Below are positions 7,467-18,111 of a stretch of 64,000 nt of DNA, piece by piece (the first letter of the stretch is position 1; the number at the start of each line of letters is the position of its first letter). The position numbers and the translations under genes are program-made. Under the pieces are notes generated by a model. The model saw only the letters and a list, made by a program, of their open reading frames with translations. It was not told the DNA's origin and ran no database searches. Source of the stretch: VRUE01 sp963704515 (GTDB lineage: Bacteria; Actinomycetota; Thermoleophilia; Solirubrobacterales; 70-9); contig OY969913.1 in assembly GCA_963704515.1 (NCBI GenBank), positions 1,798,001-1,862,000 on the forward strand. Reading direction: 5' to 3'.

Positions 7467-8027
7467 ATGCGACCGATAGACATCATCGAGGGCAAGGTCT
7501 CGGTGCTCGACCGGGCCGACGTCGACACCGACCAGATCATCCCCAAGCAGTTCCTCAAGCGGGTCGAGCGGACCGGCTTCGGCGAGTTCCTCTTCTACGA
7601 CTGGATCCGCGACGGCGAGATCGAGCTGCAGCCAAACCCGATCCTGGTCGCGGGACGCAACTTCGGCTGCGGCTCCTCGCGAGAGCACGCCCCCTGGGCG
7701 CTGGAGGACTTCGGCTTCCAGGCGATAATCGCGCCCTCTTTCGCCGACATCTTCTACTCGAACTGCACGAAGATCGGCCTGCTGCCGGCGATCCTCGACG
7801 AGCAGCACTGCCGCGCCGTCGCCGAGGCCGGCGAGGCCCGCATCGACGTCGACGACGAGACCGTCACCTGCGCCGCCGGCGTCTTCGAGTTCGGCATCGA
7901 GCCCGACGTCAAGCACCGGCTGCTGAACGGCCTCGACGACATCGGCATCACCCTGGAGAACGCCGCGGCGATCGACGCCTTCGAGGGCGCCGGCGGCGCC
8001 CACGGCCCCATCACAACCACGCTCTAG
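7467..8027 (+). CDS. leuD: 3-isopropylmalate dehydratase small subunit
   Basis: 186-residue swivelling domain partner of LeuC. It begins IEGKVSVLDRADVDTDQIIPKQFL and carries the substrate-binding GRNFGCGSSREHAPWAL motif, both diagnostic. ATG 7467 follows the leuC TGA directly, with the Shine-Dalgarno (GAGTGGAG) inside the end of leuC. A long inverted repeat begins 13 bases after its stop and separates it from leuB. Confidence 0.98.
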   Translation: MRPIDIIEGKVSVLDRADVDTDQIIPKQFLKRVERTGFGEFLFYDWIRDGEIELQPNPILVAGRNFGCGSSREHAPWALEDFGFQAIIAPSFADIFYSNCTKIGLLPAILDEQHCRAVAEAGEARIDVDDETVTCAAGVFEFGIEPDVKHRLLNGLDDIGITLENAAAIDAFEGAGGAHGPITTTL

Positions 8028-8040
8028 CCTCACCCCGACC

Positions 8041-8098
8041 CGGGGACGTGCCGCAACTTAGGTACCTATGCGGGCCGCTAAGTTGCGGCACGTCCCCG
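8041..8098 (+). repeat. REP-like hairpin, family B copy 1
   Basis: Perfect 21-bp arms 8041-8061 and 8078-8098 around a 16-base loop, arm sequence CGGGGACGTGCCGCAACTTA+G. The same arm sequence and loop length recur at 58196-58253. Conserved arms, short length and intergenic location fit REP/MITE elements moved by Y1 (RAYT/IS200-like) transposases; no such gene is in the window. It lies between leuD and leuB and may weaken read-through. Confidence 0.85.
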
Positions 8099-8131
8099 CT
8101 GAATAGAGTGGCGGGCCGTATGGGTGAGTCG

Positions 8132-9196
8132 ATGCCGCGCATAGTCCTGTTGCCGGGCGACGGGATCGGGCCGGAGATCGTCGCTGCGGCGCGGCGGGTG
8201 CTCGAGGCGCTGGGGGAGTTCGCGTTCGAGGAGCGGCTGATGGGGGGCTGCTCGATCGATGCTCACGGGGTCGCGCTGACGGATGAGGTCCTGGAGGACT
8301 GCCGCGCGGCCGACGCGGTGCTGCTCGGCGCGGTTGGCGGTCCTAAATGGGACACGACCGACCCGAACGCGCCGCGGCCCGAGCAGGGGCTGCTCGGCCT
8401 GCGTAAGGGGATGGGGCTCTACGCGAACCTGCGGCCGGTGCGGCCCAGCCCGGCGCTGGTCGGGGCCAGCCCGTTGCGGCCGGAGCTGATCGAGGGGACC
8501 GATCTTCTCGTTGTCCGCGAGTTGACGGGCGGCATCTACTTCGGCGACCGCGGCCGCGAGGGCGACGTCGCCCACGACACCTGTGAGTACTCGGCTGGGG
8601 AAATCGAGCGGATCGCCCGGGTCGGCTTCGAGGCCGCCCGCCGCCGCGCCGAGGGCTCGGGCCGCAAGCCGCGCGTCACCTCGGTCGACAAGGCCAACGT
8701 GCTCGAGACCTCGCGCCTCTGGCGTGAGGTGGTCGGCCGCGTCGCCCCCGACTACCCCGACGTCGAGCTCGACCACCTGCTGGTCGACAACGCCGCGATG
8801 CAGCTCGTCTCGCGCCCGGCCGACTTCGACGTGATCGTCACCGAGAACCTCTTCGGAGACATCCTCAGCGACGAGTCGGCGATGCTCACCGGCTCGCTCG
8901 GCATGTTGCCCTCGGCCAGCCTCGGCGCCGAGGGCGAGCCCGGCCTCTTCGAGCCAGTCCATGGCTCTGCCCCGGACATCGCCGGCCAGGGCGTCGCCAA
9001 CCCCCTCGCCACCTTCCTCTCGGCGGCGATGATGCTCCGCCACGGTCTAGACCGCCCCGACGACGCGGACCGCATCGAGTCCGCGGTCGATGCCGTCCTA
9101 GACCGCGGCCTCCGCACCCCCGACCTCGCGTCCGGCGAGGAGACCCCCGTCGGCACCGGCCAAATCACCGATGCGGTCCTCGCCGAGCTCAGCTGA
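8132..9196 (+). CDS. leuB: 3-isopropylmalate dehydrogenase
   Basis: 354-residue NAD-dependent oxidative decarboxylase giving 2-oxoisocaproate, third step of leucine synthesis. Motifs include LLPGDGIGPEIV at the N terminus, the substrate loop RELTGGIYFGDRG, VDKANVLETSRLWR, the metal-binding NLFGDILSDE and the adenine-binding VHGSAPDIAGQG. ATG 8132 gives the standard LeuB N terminus; ATG 8120 in frame would add four residues. A family B hairpin lies between leuD and this gene, and a second perfect hairpin follows the stop. Confidence 0.97.
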   Translation: MPRIVLLPGDGIGPEIVAAARRVLEALGEFAFEERLMGGCSIDAHGVALTDEVLEDCRAADAVLLGAVGGPKWDTTDPNAPRPEQGLLGLRKGMGLYANLRPVRPSPALVGASPLRPELIEGTDLLVVRELTGGIYFGDRGREGDVAHDTCEYSAGEIERIARVGFEAARRRAEGSGRKPRVTSVDKANVLETSRLWREVVGRVAPDYPDVELDHLLVDNAAMQLVSRPADFDVIVTENLFGDILSDESAMLTGSLGMLPSASLGAEGEPGLFEPVHGSAPDIAGQGVANPLATFLSAAMMLRHGLDRPDDADRIESAVDAVLDRGLRTPDLASGEETPVGTGQITDAVLAELS

Positions 9197-9200
9197 GCGC

Positions 9201-9247
9201 TTCCGGTGCGCCTTATCCCCGATATGCGTAGATAAGGCGCACCGGAA
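9201..9247. repeat. Perfect 17-bp inverted repeat after leuB
   Basis: TTCCGGTGCGCCTTATC (9201-9217) and its exact complement (9231-9247) flank a 13-base loop. It sits between the convergent leuB and the repeat-rich secreted protein and could terminate both. No T-run. It resembles REP elements in size but has no second copy in the window. Confidence 0.8.
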
Positions 9248-9253
9248 CGGCTG

Positions 9254-10075
9254 CTATGGCGCGGTGACCGCCCACTGGCCGAGGGCGAAGTACGGACCCA
9301 GTTCTTTTGACTTGGCGACCAGGCCGAAGCCGAGCCGGATGTTGTTCTCGACGCCGAGCGGGGTCGTTTCGTCGAGGTTGCTCGTTTCCGTGAGGTAGAC
9401 GCAGAGGTTGCCCGCCGTCGCCTGTGGCGTCTGGTTGTTGCCGCCGCTCAGCCCGCCACAGTTGGCGCTTGTCTGCCCGGGCAGGAGCACCGTCACGGCC
9501 GGCGTAGTGCCGAGCGGGAACTGGTAGCTGACCGCCGAGCGCGCGAGGTCACCCGTCGCTTGCGACATCGCGCCGACATCGAACACTCCACGCAGCGTCT
9601 GCCCTGGTTTGAGCGTTCCGAGCAGCGGCGTGACTTCGCTGCTCAGCTTGCTGAGGGTCACCGATTCCTTGCCGAGCTTCGTCGTGCTGACCGCTTCGTT
9701 GCCCAGCTTGTCGGTCGTCACCGCTTCCTTGTTCAGCTTGTTCGTGGTCACGACGCTGTTCTTGATCGACCTGGCGATCACTGCGCCGTCGCCCAGCTTG
9801 GCGGTGGTCACGGCGCCGTTGCCGATGTTGCCGGGGCCCACCGAGTTGGGCCCGAGCTTGCCGTTGGTCACTGAGCGGGGCGCTAGCTTGCCGCTGGTCA
9901 CGGCCTGCTTGCGGATCTTCGCGGCGGTCACGGCACCGCGCTTCAGCTGCCGCGGCCCGACGCTGTTGCGGGGGAGTTGAGAGGCGGCCACCGCCGCCCC
10001 GCCGAGGGCGAGGAAGAGGGCCAGCGTGGCGACCACGTTGGCGTAGGTGGCTCGCTTGCGAATCGCTTCAATCAT
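9254..10075 (-). CDS. Secreted AVTxxKL-repeat protein of Thermoleophilia type
   Basis: 273 residues. A signal anchor (ATYANVVATLALFLALGGAAVAA, about residues 9-31) is followed by some ten degenerate repeats of the kind GAVTTAKLGD/NSVGPGN (about 33-155), probably a repetitive beta fold, then a globular C-terminal region (about 160-273) without recognised motifs. Proteins starting this way are very abundant in Thermoleophilia genomes; function is not known. ATG 10075 has a good Shine-Dalgarno (AAAGGAG). It is divergent from ilvE. Confidence 0.85.
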   Translation of the reverse strand: MIEAIRKRATYANVVATLALFLALGGAAVAASQLPRNSVGPRQLKRGAVTAAKIRKQAVTSGKLAPRSVTNGKLGPNSVGPGNIGNGAVTTAKLGDGAVIARSIKNSVVTTNKLNKEAVTTDKLGNEAVSTTKLGKESVTLSKLSSEVTPLLGTLKPGQTLRGVFDVGAMSQATGDLARSAVSYQFPLGTTPAVTVLLPGQTSANCGGLSGGNNQTPQATAGNLCVYLTETSNLDETTPLGVENNIRLGFGLVAKSKELGPYFALGQWAVTAP

Positions 10076-10122
10076 GCGTGTCTCCTTTCGGTTCGTCCGT
10101 TTCCTTTCTCGGCACGGCTCGA

Positions 10123-10156
10123 ATGCCCTTGCTCTATCGGGCATACTTCTCCGAAC
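10123..10156 (+). promoter_or_regulatory. ilvE promoter region with inverted repeat
   Basis: ATGCCC (10123-10128) and GGGCAT (10139-10144) form a 6-10-6 inverted repeat ending in CATACT (10142-10147), a -10-like box 9 bases before the ilvE ATG. The gene has no Shine-Dalgarno, so the transcript may be leaderless; the repeat is an operator candidate for the divergent pair. Confidence 0.4.
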
Positions 10157-11107
10157 ATGGAGACGGCCGAGTTGATTTGGCAGAACGGTGAGTTCGTGCC
10201 CTGGGAGGACGCGAAGGTGCATGTCCTCAGCCACGGACTGCACTACGGCACGGGGGTCTTCGAGGGCGTGCGCTGCTACGAGACCGAGCGTGGCCCGGCG
10301 ATCTTCCGCCACGCCGACCACCTCGAGCGACTCGCCAAGTCGGCCGAGCTCTACTACCTGGAGCTGCCCTACTCGGCCGAGGAGATCGGTGCTGCGACCC
10401 GCGAGCTGGTGCGCCGCAACGGGCTCGCCTCCTGCTACATCCGCCCGCTCGCCTTCCGCGGCTACGGCAGCCTCGGCCTCTACGCCACCGACGCCCCCGT
10501 CGACGTGATCGTCGCCGCCTTCCCCTGGGGCGTGTACCTGGGCGAGGAGGGCGCCAAACACGGCATCCGCACCAAGGTCTCCTCCTGGCGGGCGCTCTCC
10601 GGCGACAGCCTGATCCCGCACTCGAAGGCCGCCGGCCAGTACCTCAACTCGGTCCTCGCCAAGACCGACGCACAGAAGTCCGGCTACGAAGAGGCGATCC
10701 TGCTCGACCAGCACGGCCACGTCTCCGAGGGCTCGGGGGAGAACGTCTTCGTGATCCGCGACGGGGTGCTCGTCACCCCCGGCCACACCAACGCGATCCT
10801 CGACGGGATCACGCGCGCCTCGGTCGTTCAGATCGCCACCGACCTCGGTTACCGCGTCGAAGAGCGCAACATCGCCCGCGCCGAGCTCTACCTGGCCGAC
10901 GAGGTCTTCCTCACCGGCACGGCCGCCGAGCTGGTGCCCGTGCGCGAGATCGACGACCACCTGATCGGCGAGCCGGGTGAGATCACTCGCGTGATCCAGA
11001 AGAAGCTCGACGACGCTCTGCACGGGCGCTCCGAGGAGTACCTGGAGTGGCTCGACTTCGTCGACGCCCAGGCCGGGGCGGAGCAACCAAGTAAGGTGAG
11101 TTCCTGA
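10157..11107 (+). CDS. ilvE: Branched-chain amino acid aminotransferase
   Basis: 316-residue fold-type IV PLP enzyme, last step of leucine, isoleucine and valine synthesis. Motifs: HVLSHGLHYGTGVFEG, RPLAFRGYG, the PLP lysine in PHSKAAGQYLNSV, and EGSGENVFVI. ATG 10157 starts METAELIWQNGEFVPW, the usual N terminus; no Shine-Dalgarno, so probably leaderless. The TGA stop overlaps a 15-codon ORF that leads into cimA. Confidence 0.96.
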   Translation: METAELIWQNGEFVPWEDAKVHVLSHGLHYGTGVFEGVRCYETERGPAIFRHADHLERLAKSAELYYLELPYSAEEIGAATRELVRRNGLASCYIRPLAFRGYGSLGLYATDAPVDVIVAAFPWGVYLGEEGAKHGIRTKVSSWRALSGDSLIPHSKAAGQYLNSVLAKTDAQKSGYEEAILLDQHGHVSEGSGENVFVIRDGVLVTPGHTNAILDGITRASVVQIATDLGYRVEERNIARAELYLADEVFLTGTAAELVPVREIDDHLIGEPGEITRVIQKKLDDALHGRSEEYLEWLDFVDAQAGAEQPSKVSS

Positions 11108-11154
11108 TGCAGCGCCGTTTCGAGGCCACCGGGCGAATTACCGCAGCCGCCTAG
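11107..11154 (+). CDS. Short leader ORF between ilvE and cimA
   Basis: 15 codons, MQRRFEATGRITAAA, start overlapping the ilvE stop (TGATG), so it would be translated by coupling. It ends 6 bases before a pair of mutually exclusive hairpins. The single Ile and two Thr codons do not make a clear amino-acid bias, so a regulatory role is only suggested by its position and the alternative structures. It could also be chance. Confidence 0.4.
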   Translation: MQRRFEATGRITAAA

Positions 11155-11160
11155 CGGCTG

Positions 11161-11195
11161 GCGTGGCAATGCCACGCGCACGGGTCCCGCGTGGC
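11161..11195 (+). promoter_or_regulatory. Alternative hairpins upstream of cimA
   Basis: The segment 11171-11178 (GCCACGCG) can pair either with 11161-11167 (GCGTGGC, loop of 3) or with 11188-11195 (CGCGTGGC, loop of 9). Such exclusive stems after a short ORF are what attenuators look like. No T-run follows and the cimA Shine-Dalgarno (AAAGG near 11219) is not in either stem, so mechanism is open. Confidence 0.45.
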
Positions 11196-11230
11196 CCGCT
11201 CCCCGGTCTCCTCGAATCGAAAGGCATCAG

Positions 11231-12786
<1,556 letters not shown>

Positions 12787-12790
<4 letters not shown>

Positions 12791-13899
12791 GCGAGCCGAT
12801 CCCGCTGGCCAGGCCCGAGATCGGGGCGCGCGAGGAGGAGCTGGCGCTCGAAGTGCTGCGCTCCGGACGGCTCTCGCTGGGGCCGATGGGGGAGCGCTTC
12901 GAGCGCGCCTTCGCCGAGTGGCTCGGGGTCGACGACGCGGTCGCCGTCTCAAGCGGCACCACCGCCCTCCACCTCGGCGTGCGGGCGCTCGGCTGGGGAC
13001 CGGGCGACGAGGTGCTGACCAGCCCGTTCAGCTTCGTCGCCTCGGCCAACTGCCTGCTCTACGAGGGAGCGAGGCCGGTCTTCTGCGACGTCGACCCGGT
13101 GACCCTCGACCTCGACCCGGGCGCCGCCGCGGCTGCGACGGGCGAGCGCACCGCCGGCATCCTGCCGGTCCACATCTTCGGTTACCCGGCGGCGATGCCC
13201 GAGCTCGAGGCGCTCGCCGCCAAGCACGGGCTCGGCCTGCTCGAGGACGCCTGCGAGGCGCTCGGCGCCGTCGACTCGGAGGGCCGCGCGGTCGGCGCCC
13301 GCGGCAACCTCGCCAGCTTCGCTTTCTACGCCAACAAGCAGCTGACCACGGGGGAGGGGGGGATGATCGTGCCGCGCGACGCGGCCGACGCCGCCCGCCT
13401 GCGCGCCGAGCGCAACCAGGGGCGCGCCGCCGACATGGGCTGGCTCGATCACGGCGGTCTCGGCTTCAACTACCGCCTCTCCGACCTCGCGGCGGCGCTC
13501 GGCGTCGCCCAGCTCGAGAAGCTCGACACGATGCTGGCCGAGCGCGCCCGCGTCGCCGCGCTCTACGAGCAGGGCCTCGCCGGAATCGACGGCGTCGAGG
13601 CCCCGATCGCCGGCCGCGGCGCGGAGCGGCGCAGCTGGTTCGTCTACCCGGTGCGGCTCGACCCCGGGATCGACCGCGACGCGACGATCGCCCGCCTCGC
13701 CGAGCGCGAGATCGCCGGCAAGGCCTACCTGCCCTGCATCCACCTCTTCCCCCACCTGCGCGAGCTCGGCTACGGCGAGGGCGACTTCCCGGTCGCCGAA
13801 GCCGCCTCGGCGCGCTCGCTCGCCCTGCCCTTCTTCCCGGCGATGGGCGAGGCCCAGGTCGCCCGGGTGTGCGAATCTCTCGCCCAACTCGTCGCCTGA
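12787..13899 (+). CDS. DegT/DnrJ/EryC1/StrS-family aminotransferase
   Basis: 370-residue PLP enzyme. Motifs: SSGTTALHLGVRALGWGPGD, SPFSFVASAN, the DEAT-like LEDACEALGA, and the PLP lysine in FYANKQLTTGEGG. This family aminates nucleotide-linked keto-sugars in polysaccharide, glycoprotein or antibiotic pathways, but no sugar-nucleotide genes are nearby; it lies between cimA and argH in a coupled run (ATGA and TGATG overlaps). A role in amino-acid metabolism or a free-standing sugar aminotransferase are both possible. Confidence 0.9.
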
Positions 13900-15290
13900 T
13901 GTCGCGCTTTCGCAAAGACCCCGACCCCCGCTTCTGGCGGATCAACCGCTCGATCGAGTTCGACTGGCGGCTGGCTCCCTACGACATCGACCAGTCCCAG
14001 GCCCACGCCCGCGGCCTGCGCGACCTCGGCGTCCTCGATGGCCCCGAGTTGGAGCAGATCGAGGCCGGCCTCGAGCGGGTGCGGGAGCGGATGGGCGAGC
14101 ACGGCTTCCGCTTCGAGGACGCCGACGAGGACATCCACATGGCGGTCGAGCGCCTGCTGGGCGAGGAGATCGGGCCGCTGGCCGGCAAGCTGCATACCGG
14201 GCGCTCGCGCAACGACCAGGTCGCCACCGACGTGGCGATGGTCGTCCAGGCCCACTCGCTGCGTGCGATCGAGCTCTGCGGCGCCGCGATGACGCAGCTG
14301 CTCGAGCAGGCCGAACGCCACCGCGATTGGCCGATGCCCGGCTACACGCACCTGCAGCGCGCCCAGCCGGTCTACCTCGGCCACCACCTGCTCGCCTACT
14401 TCTGGATGCTGGCCCGCGACGTGCTGCGCTTCCAGTTCGCGCTCGACAGCGCCTCGGTGATGCCGCTCGGCTCCGGCGCCCTGGCCGGGGTCAACTGGGA
14501 GATCGACCGGCGCGCGGTCGCCGACGACCTCGGCTTCGAGCACGTCAGCCACAACTCGATCGACGGCGCCTCCAACCGCGACTTCGTCCTCGACTACCTC
14601 TCCGCCGCGGCGACCTGCTCGATGCACCTCTCGCGGCTTGGTTCGGAGATCGTCATCTGGTCGAGCACCGAGTTCGGCTTCTGCCGGCTCGACGAGTCGT
14701 TCTCCTCGGGCTCCTCGATCATGCCGCAGAAGGTCAACCCCGACTCGGCCGAGCTGCTGCGCGCCAAGAGCCCGCGGGTCGCCGCCGACTACCTCTCGCT
14801 GCTGGGGACGATGCACGCCCTGCCGCTCACATACGGCAAGGACATGCAGGAGGACAAGGAGCCGCTCTTCGACGCGATCGAGACGCTCGAGTCCTGCCTC
14901 GACGCGGCCGCGGGGATGCTGTCCGGGATCGAGTTCGACCGCGAGCGCCTCGAGGCGGCCTCCGGCGACGAGATGCTTGCCGCGACCGAGGTCGCCGACC
15001 TGCTGGTCCGCCGCGGCGTCCCCTTCCGCGAGGCGCACGGGATCGTCGGCGGCCTGGTCCGCGACGCGGTCGAGCAGGGCAAGCCGCTCTCTGAGCTGAC
15101 GCCCGAGGAGCTGCGTCGGCGCTCCGAGCTGCTCGACGACACCTTCTACGAGGTTCTGAAGCGCAGCAGCTGGCTGGAGTCGAAGCGGATCGAGGGCGGC
15201 ACCGGCTCGGAGCCCCTCGCTCGCCAGATCGAACACGCCGCCGAGACGCTCTCCGCGGTTCGCGCGAGGGCGCTCGAAGAGCGACGGTGA
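13899..15290 (+). CDS. argH: Argininosuccinate lyase
   Basis: 463-residue fumarase-superfamily enzyme, last step of arginine synthesis. Conserved regions: EDIHMAVE, HTGRSRNDQVATD, PGYTHLQRAQPV, and the catalytic-serine signature GSSIMPQKVNPD. ATG 13899 overlaps the previous stop. N-terminal SRFRKDPDPRFWRINRSIEFDWRL is close to the usual start. Other arg genes are not in the window. A 4-base GTGA overlap leads into the DNA glycosylase gene. Confidence 0.97.
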   Translation: MSRFRKDPDPRFWRINRSIEFDWRLAPYDIDQSQAHARGLRDLGVLDGPELEQIEAGLERVRERMGEHGFRFEDADEDIHMAVERLLGEEIGPLAGKLHTGRSRNDQVATDVAMVVQAHSLRAIELCGAAMTQLLEQAERHRDWPMPGYTHLQRAQPVYLGHHLLAYFWMLARDVLRFQFALDSASVMPLGSGALAGVNWEIDRRAVADDLGFEHVSHNSIDGASNRDFVLDYLSAAATCSMHLSRLGSEIVIWSSTEFGFCRLDESFSSGSSIMPQKVNPDSAELLRAKSPRVAADYLSLLGTMHALPLTYGKDMQEDKEPLFDAIETLESCLDAAAGMLSGIEFDRERLEAASGDEMLAATEVADLLVRRGVPFREAHGIVGGLVRDAVEQGKPLSELTPEELRRRSELLDDTFYEVLKRSSWLESKRIEGGTGSEPLARQIEHAAETLSAVRARALEERR

Positions 15291-15895
15291 GCGCCGCGGT
15301 TGCGACCGGGGAGCGGCTCGGAGCGGACTTCTTCGACCGCTCGGCCCACCTCGTCGCCCGCGAGCTGGTCGGCTGCCGACTCTTCTTCGACGGCTGCGGG
15401 GGGACGATCGTCGAGACCGAGAGCTACGAGCGCGACGATCCGGCCTGCCACGCCTACGTCGGCCTGACCGATCGCACCGAGGTCCTCTTCGGCCCGCCGG
15501 GGCGCGCCTACGTCTACCTCTCCTACGGGATTCACAGCCTGCTCAACTTCGTCGCCGAACCAGAGGGCGACGCCGCCGCCGTGCTGATTCGCGCGCTCGA
15601 GCCGAGCGCCGGCCTCGAGCGAATGCGCGCCCGGCGCGGCGCCCGCCCCGACGCCGAGCTCTGCTCGGGTCCGGGCAAGCTGAGCGAGGCGCTCGGCATC
15701 GGCCTCGAGCAGAACAAGGCCGACCTCGGTCGCGACCCGTTCCTGCTGCTCGGGCCTGGGCCCGGCTGGGATGCGGAGGTGCTGAGCGGCCCGCGGGTCG
15801 GGATCACGAAAGCAACGGAGCGCCCCTGGCGCTTCTGCGCCGCCCGCAACCCGCACGTCTCGCGTCCGCGTCCCGAGGCCGCTACCCGGCGGTGA
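15287..15895 (+). CDS. mpg: 3-methyladenine DNA glycosylase, AAG/MPG family
   Basis: 202-residue base-excision enzyme that removes alkylated purines. Features of the AAG fold are LGADFFDRSAHLVARELVGCRL at the N terminus, the catalytic ETESYERDDPACHAY (Glu in the first ET), FGPPGRAYVYLSYGIH, and GPGKLSEALGI. GTG start overlaps the argH stop. The last 14 bases overlap the end of the convergent PBP gene. Confidence 0.94.
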   Translation: MSAAVATGERLGADFFDRSAHLVARELVGCRLFFDGCGGTIVETESYERDDPACHAYVGLTDRTEVLFGPPGRAYVYLSYGIHSLLNFVAEPEGDAAAVLIRALEPSAGLERMRARRGARPDAELCSGPGKLSEALGIGLEQNKADLGRDPFLLLGPGPGWDAEVLSGPRVGITKATERPWRFCAARNPHVSRPRPEAATRR

Positions 15896-18104
15896 CGCCG
15901 CCGCCCGTGGCGGGGGCCGCCGGTTCACTCGGCGCCGGCGTGGCGGGTTCGGCCGGTTCCGCGGCTTCGGGAGCTTCCGGTGCTTCCGGTTCGGCCGGTT
16001 CCCTGCCTTCTGGCGCCACTTCTTCTTCCGGCGCCGGTTCCGCTTCGGTCGTGCCTTCCGGCGCCGTGTAGGTCGAGCCAGATTCGGACGACGAAGAGGA
16101 GCCGTGGCCCTTGCGATGTTGCTTCGCTTCGGCTTCGCGTTCGGCCTTGATTTCCTGCCAGGCAGACATCACGCTGGCCCAGATCAGCGCCGGGAAGGTT
16201 CCGCCCATCACCGGGCCGCCGTTGTAGAGCGTGGCCATCGAGGTGGTCGAGTCGGCGTAGCCGACCCAGACGCAGGCGGTCGCTTCGTCGATCCCGCCGC
16301 AGAACCAGGCGTCGGCGCTGTTCGTGGTCGTGCCCGTCTTGCCCCACTCGCCCGAGGCGCCGATGTTGGCGTGCGTCCCGGTGCCGCTGCTGACCACGGT
16401 TTCGAGGATGCTCTTCGCTTCTTCGGCCACGCCCTGGGGGATCACCTGGTGGTGGATCGTGTTGTTGTCTCCCCCCTTGATCGTGTGCCCGTTCTGATCG
16501 GTGACCCGCGTGTAGGCGACGGGACTGTCGCCGGGGCGTGGCGCCAGCGTGCCGCTCACCCGCGAGCCGTTGTTGGCGATCGTCGAGTAGGCATAGGTCC
16601 AGCTCATCGGCGTGACGCCCTCGGTCAGCCCGCCGAGCACCATCGCCGGGTTGGTCGAGACCGGGTCCGAGTAGCCCATCTTGTGGATCGTCGATGCGAT
16701 CGAGCGGGTGCGATCCCGGATCGTCTTGCCCTTCAGGCCTTCGAGGGCCAGCTGGGCATAGATCGAGTTGTCCGAGTAGGTCGTGGCACAGACGATGTCG
16801 CAGGAGCCGAGGTAGGAGCCTTCGTCGTTGTGGACTTCGAACGTTTCCTGACCGTGCTTGCCGAAGTGGAATACCTGGGGCGCCGATTCGTAGGTCGTGT
16901 AGGGGGAGATCCCCTCCTCGAGCGCGGTGATCAGCTCGAACGGCTTGATCGAGGAGCCGGGCTGGCGGTGTCCCTGGGTGGCCAGGTTGAAGGGCTTGGT
17001 TTCGAAGTTGGGACCGCCAACCATCGCCTTGACGCCGGCGTCGTGGTTGTCGAGGACGACGACCGAGGCGGTCGCCGGCAGGTAGCCGAGGTAGGAGTTG
17101 ACCGCTTCTTCGGCCGCGCTCTGCAGGCGCAGGTCGAGCGTCGCCTTGACTTTGAGGCCGCCGAAGAAGGCCTTTGAGGCGCCGAAGCGTTCGACCAGCT
17201 GCTGGCGCAGCCAGGCGGTGAAGTAGGGCGCCCTCGAGTCGAGCTTGGGGGGCGAGATGTCGCTCGGCGCCGGCAGCGCCTGCTGGCGGCCTTCGACGAA
17301 CTGTTCGTGGGTTATGTAGTCCTGTTCGTACATCTTTTCGAGCACGAGATTGCGACGGCCGAGGGCGTTTTCGGGGTAGACCTTGGGGTCGAACGCCGAG
17401 GGCGAGGCGATGATCCCGGCGAGGGTTGCTGCCTCCCACGGCTCCAGCACCGAGGCGCAAGGCTCGTCCGGCGTGCCGCAGCCGGGGTGGGCGGAGCCGA
17501 AGTAGGTGCGGGCCGCGGCCTCGATTCCGTAGGCGCCCTCGCCGAAGTAGATCGTGTTGAGGTACTCGGTGAGGATTTTGTCCTTGGTCCAGTGGTGCTC
17601 GAGCCGGTAGGCGAGCGCCGCCTCGCGGAACTTCTCGAGGATCGTGCGGCTGCCTTCGGCTTCGAGCGCGTTCTTGACGAACTGCTCGGTGATCGTCGAG
17701 GCGCCCTGCTGGGCGCTCTGGCTGAGGACGTCGTTGATCAGGGCGCGGGCGATGCCCTTGAAGTCGACGCCGTTGTGTTCGTAGAAGCGCGAGTCCTCGA
17801 TCGCGACCACCGCGTTCTTGATGTTGGGGGAGATCTGTCCCGAGCTGAGCAGGATCTTGTTCTGGTTGCTGGTCAGCGTGCCGATCGGCTTGCCGGAGGC
17901 GTCGAAGACCTCGCTGTTCTTCGAGGCCTTGTACTGGGCGAAGTCGTAGATCGCCGGCAGGTCACGCGAGACGGCCGCCATCATCCCGAAGACCATCGAG
18001 ACAAGCCCCAGCACGGCGAGCCCCAGTAGAACGAAGAGGACGCGTAGCTTCTTGAGGCGCGGCTTGCTGCGTTCGCCCGCCAAGAGAGTGCGGCAGTCTA
18101 GCAT
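15882..18104 (-). CDS. Class A penicillin-binding protein (glycosyltransferase/transpeptidase)
   Basis: About 740 residues. Membrane anchor (residues about 22-46); GT51 glycosyltransferase domain with EDSRFYEHNGVD and QGASTITEQFVKN; transpeptidase domain with SSIK (active Ser), SDN and KTGT boxes; and a Pro/Glu/Ala-rich tail (about 690-740), probably disordered and outside. It polymerises and cross-links peptidoglycan. ATG 18104 leaves only 7 bases to the divergent tyrS start. A TAGACT box (18100-18095) ahead of TTG 18083 suggests the real start is that TTG, giving 733 residues. Confidence 0.94.
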   Translation of the reverse strand: MLDCRTLLAGERSKPRLKKLRVLFVLLGLAVLGLVSMVFGMMAAVSRDLPAIYDFAQYKASKNSEVFDASGKPIGTLTSNQNKILLSSGQISPNIKNAVVAIEDSRFYEHNGVDFKGIARALINDVLSQSAQQGASTITEQFVKNALEAEGSRTILEKFREAALAYRLEHHWTKDKILTEYLNTIYFGEGAYGIEAAARTYFGSAHPGCGTPDEPCASVLEPWEAATLAGIIASPSAFDPKVYPENALGRRNLVLEKMYEQDYITHEQFVEGRQQALPAPSDISPPKLDSRAPYFTAWLRQQLVERFGASKAFFGGLKVKATLDLRLQSAAEEAVNSYLGYLPATASVVVLDNHDAGVKAMVGGPNFETKPFNLATQGHRQPGSSIKPFELITALEEGISPYTTYESAPQVFHFGKHGQETFEVHNDEGSYLGSCDIVCATTYSDNSIYAQLALEGLKGKTIRDRTRSIASTIHKMGYSDPVSTNPAMVLGGLTEGVTPMSWTYAYSTIANNGSRVSGTLAPRPGDSPVAYTRVTDQNGHTIKGGDNNTIHHQVIPQGVAEEAKSILETVVSSGTGTHANIGASGEWGKTGTTTNSADAWFCGGIDEATACVWVGYADSTTSMATLYNGGPVMGGTFPALIWASVMSAWQEIKAEREAEAKQHRKGHGSSSSSESGSTYTAPEGTTEAEPAPEEEVAPEGREPAEPEAPEAPEAAEPAEPATPAPSEPAAPATGGGVTAG
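18095..18104. promoter_or_regulatory. Overlapping divergent -10 boxes of PBP and tyrS
   Basis: AGTCTAGCAT holds TAGCAT on the plus strand (18099-18104), 7 bases before tyrS GTG 18112, and TAGACT on the minus strand (18100-18095), 11 bases before TTG 18083 of the PBP gene. The two boxes share two bases, so RNA polymerase cannot occupy both at once. Confidence 0.6.
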
Positions 18105-18111
18105 TGCGCCC

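Noticed and set aside
8048..8131. leuB starting at GTG 8048
   Set aside because: That start lies within the family B hairpin and adds 28 residues not found in LeuB; ATG 8132 fits the family.
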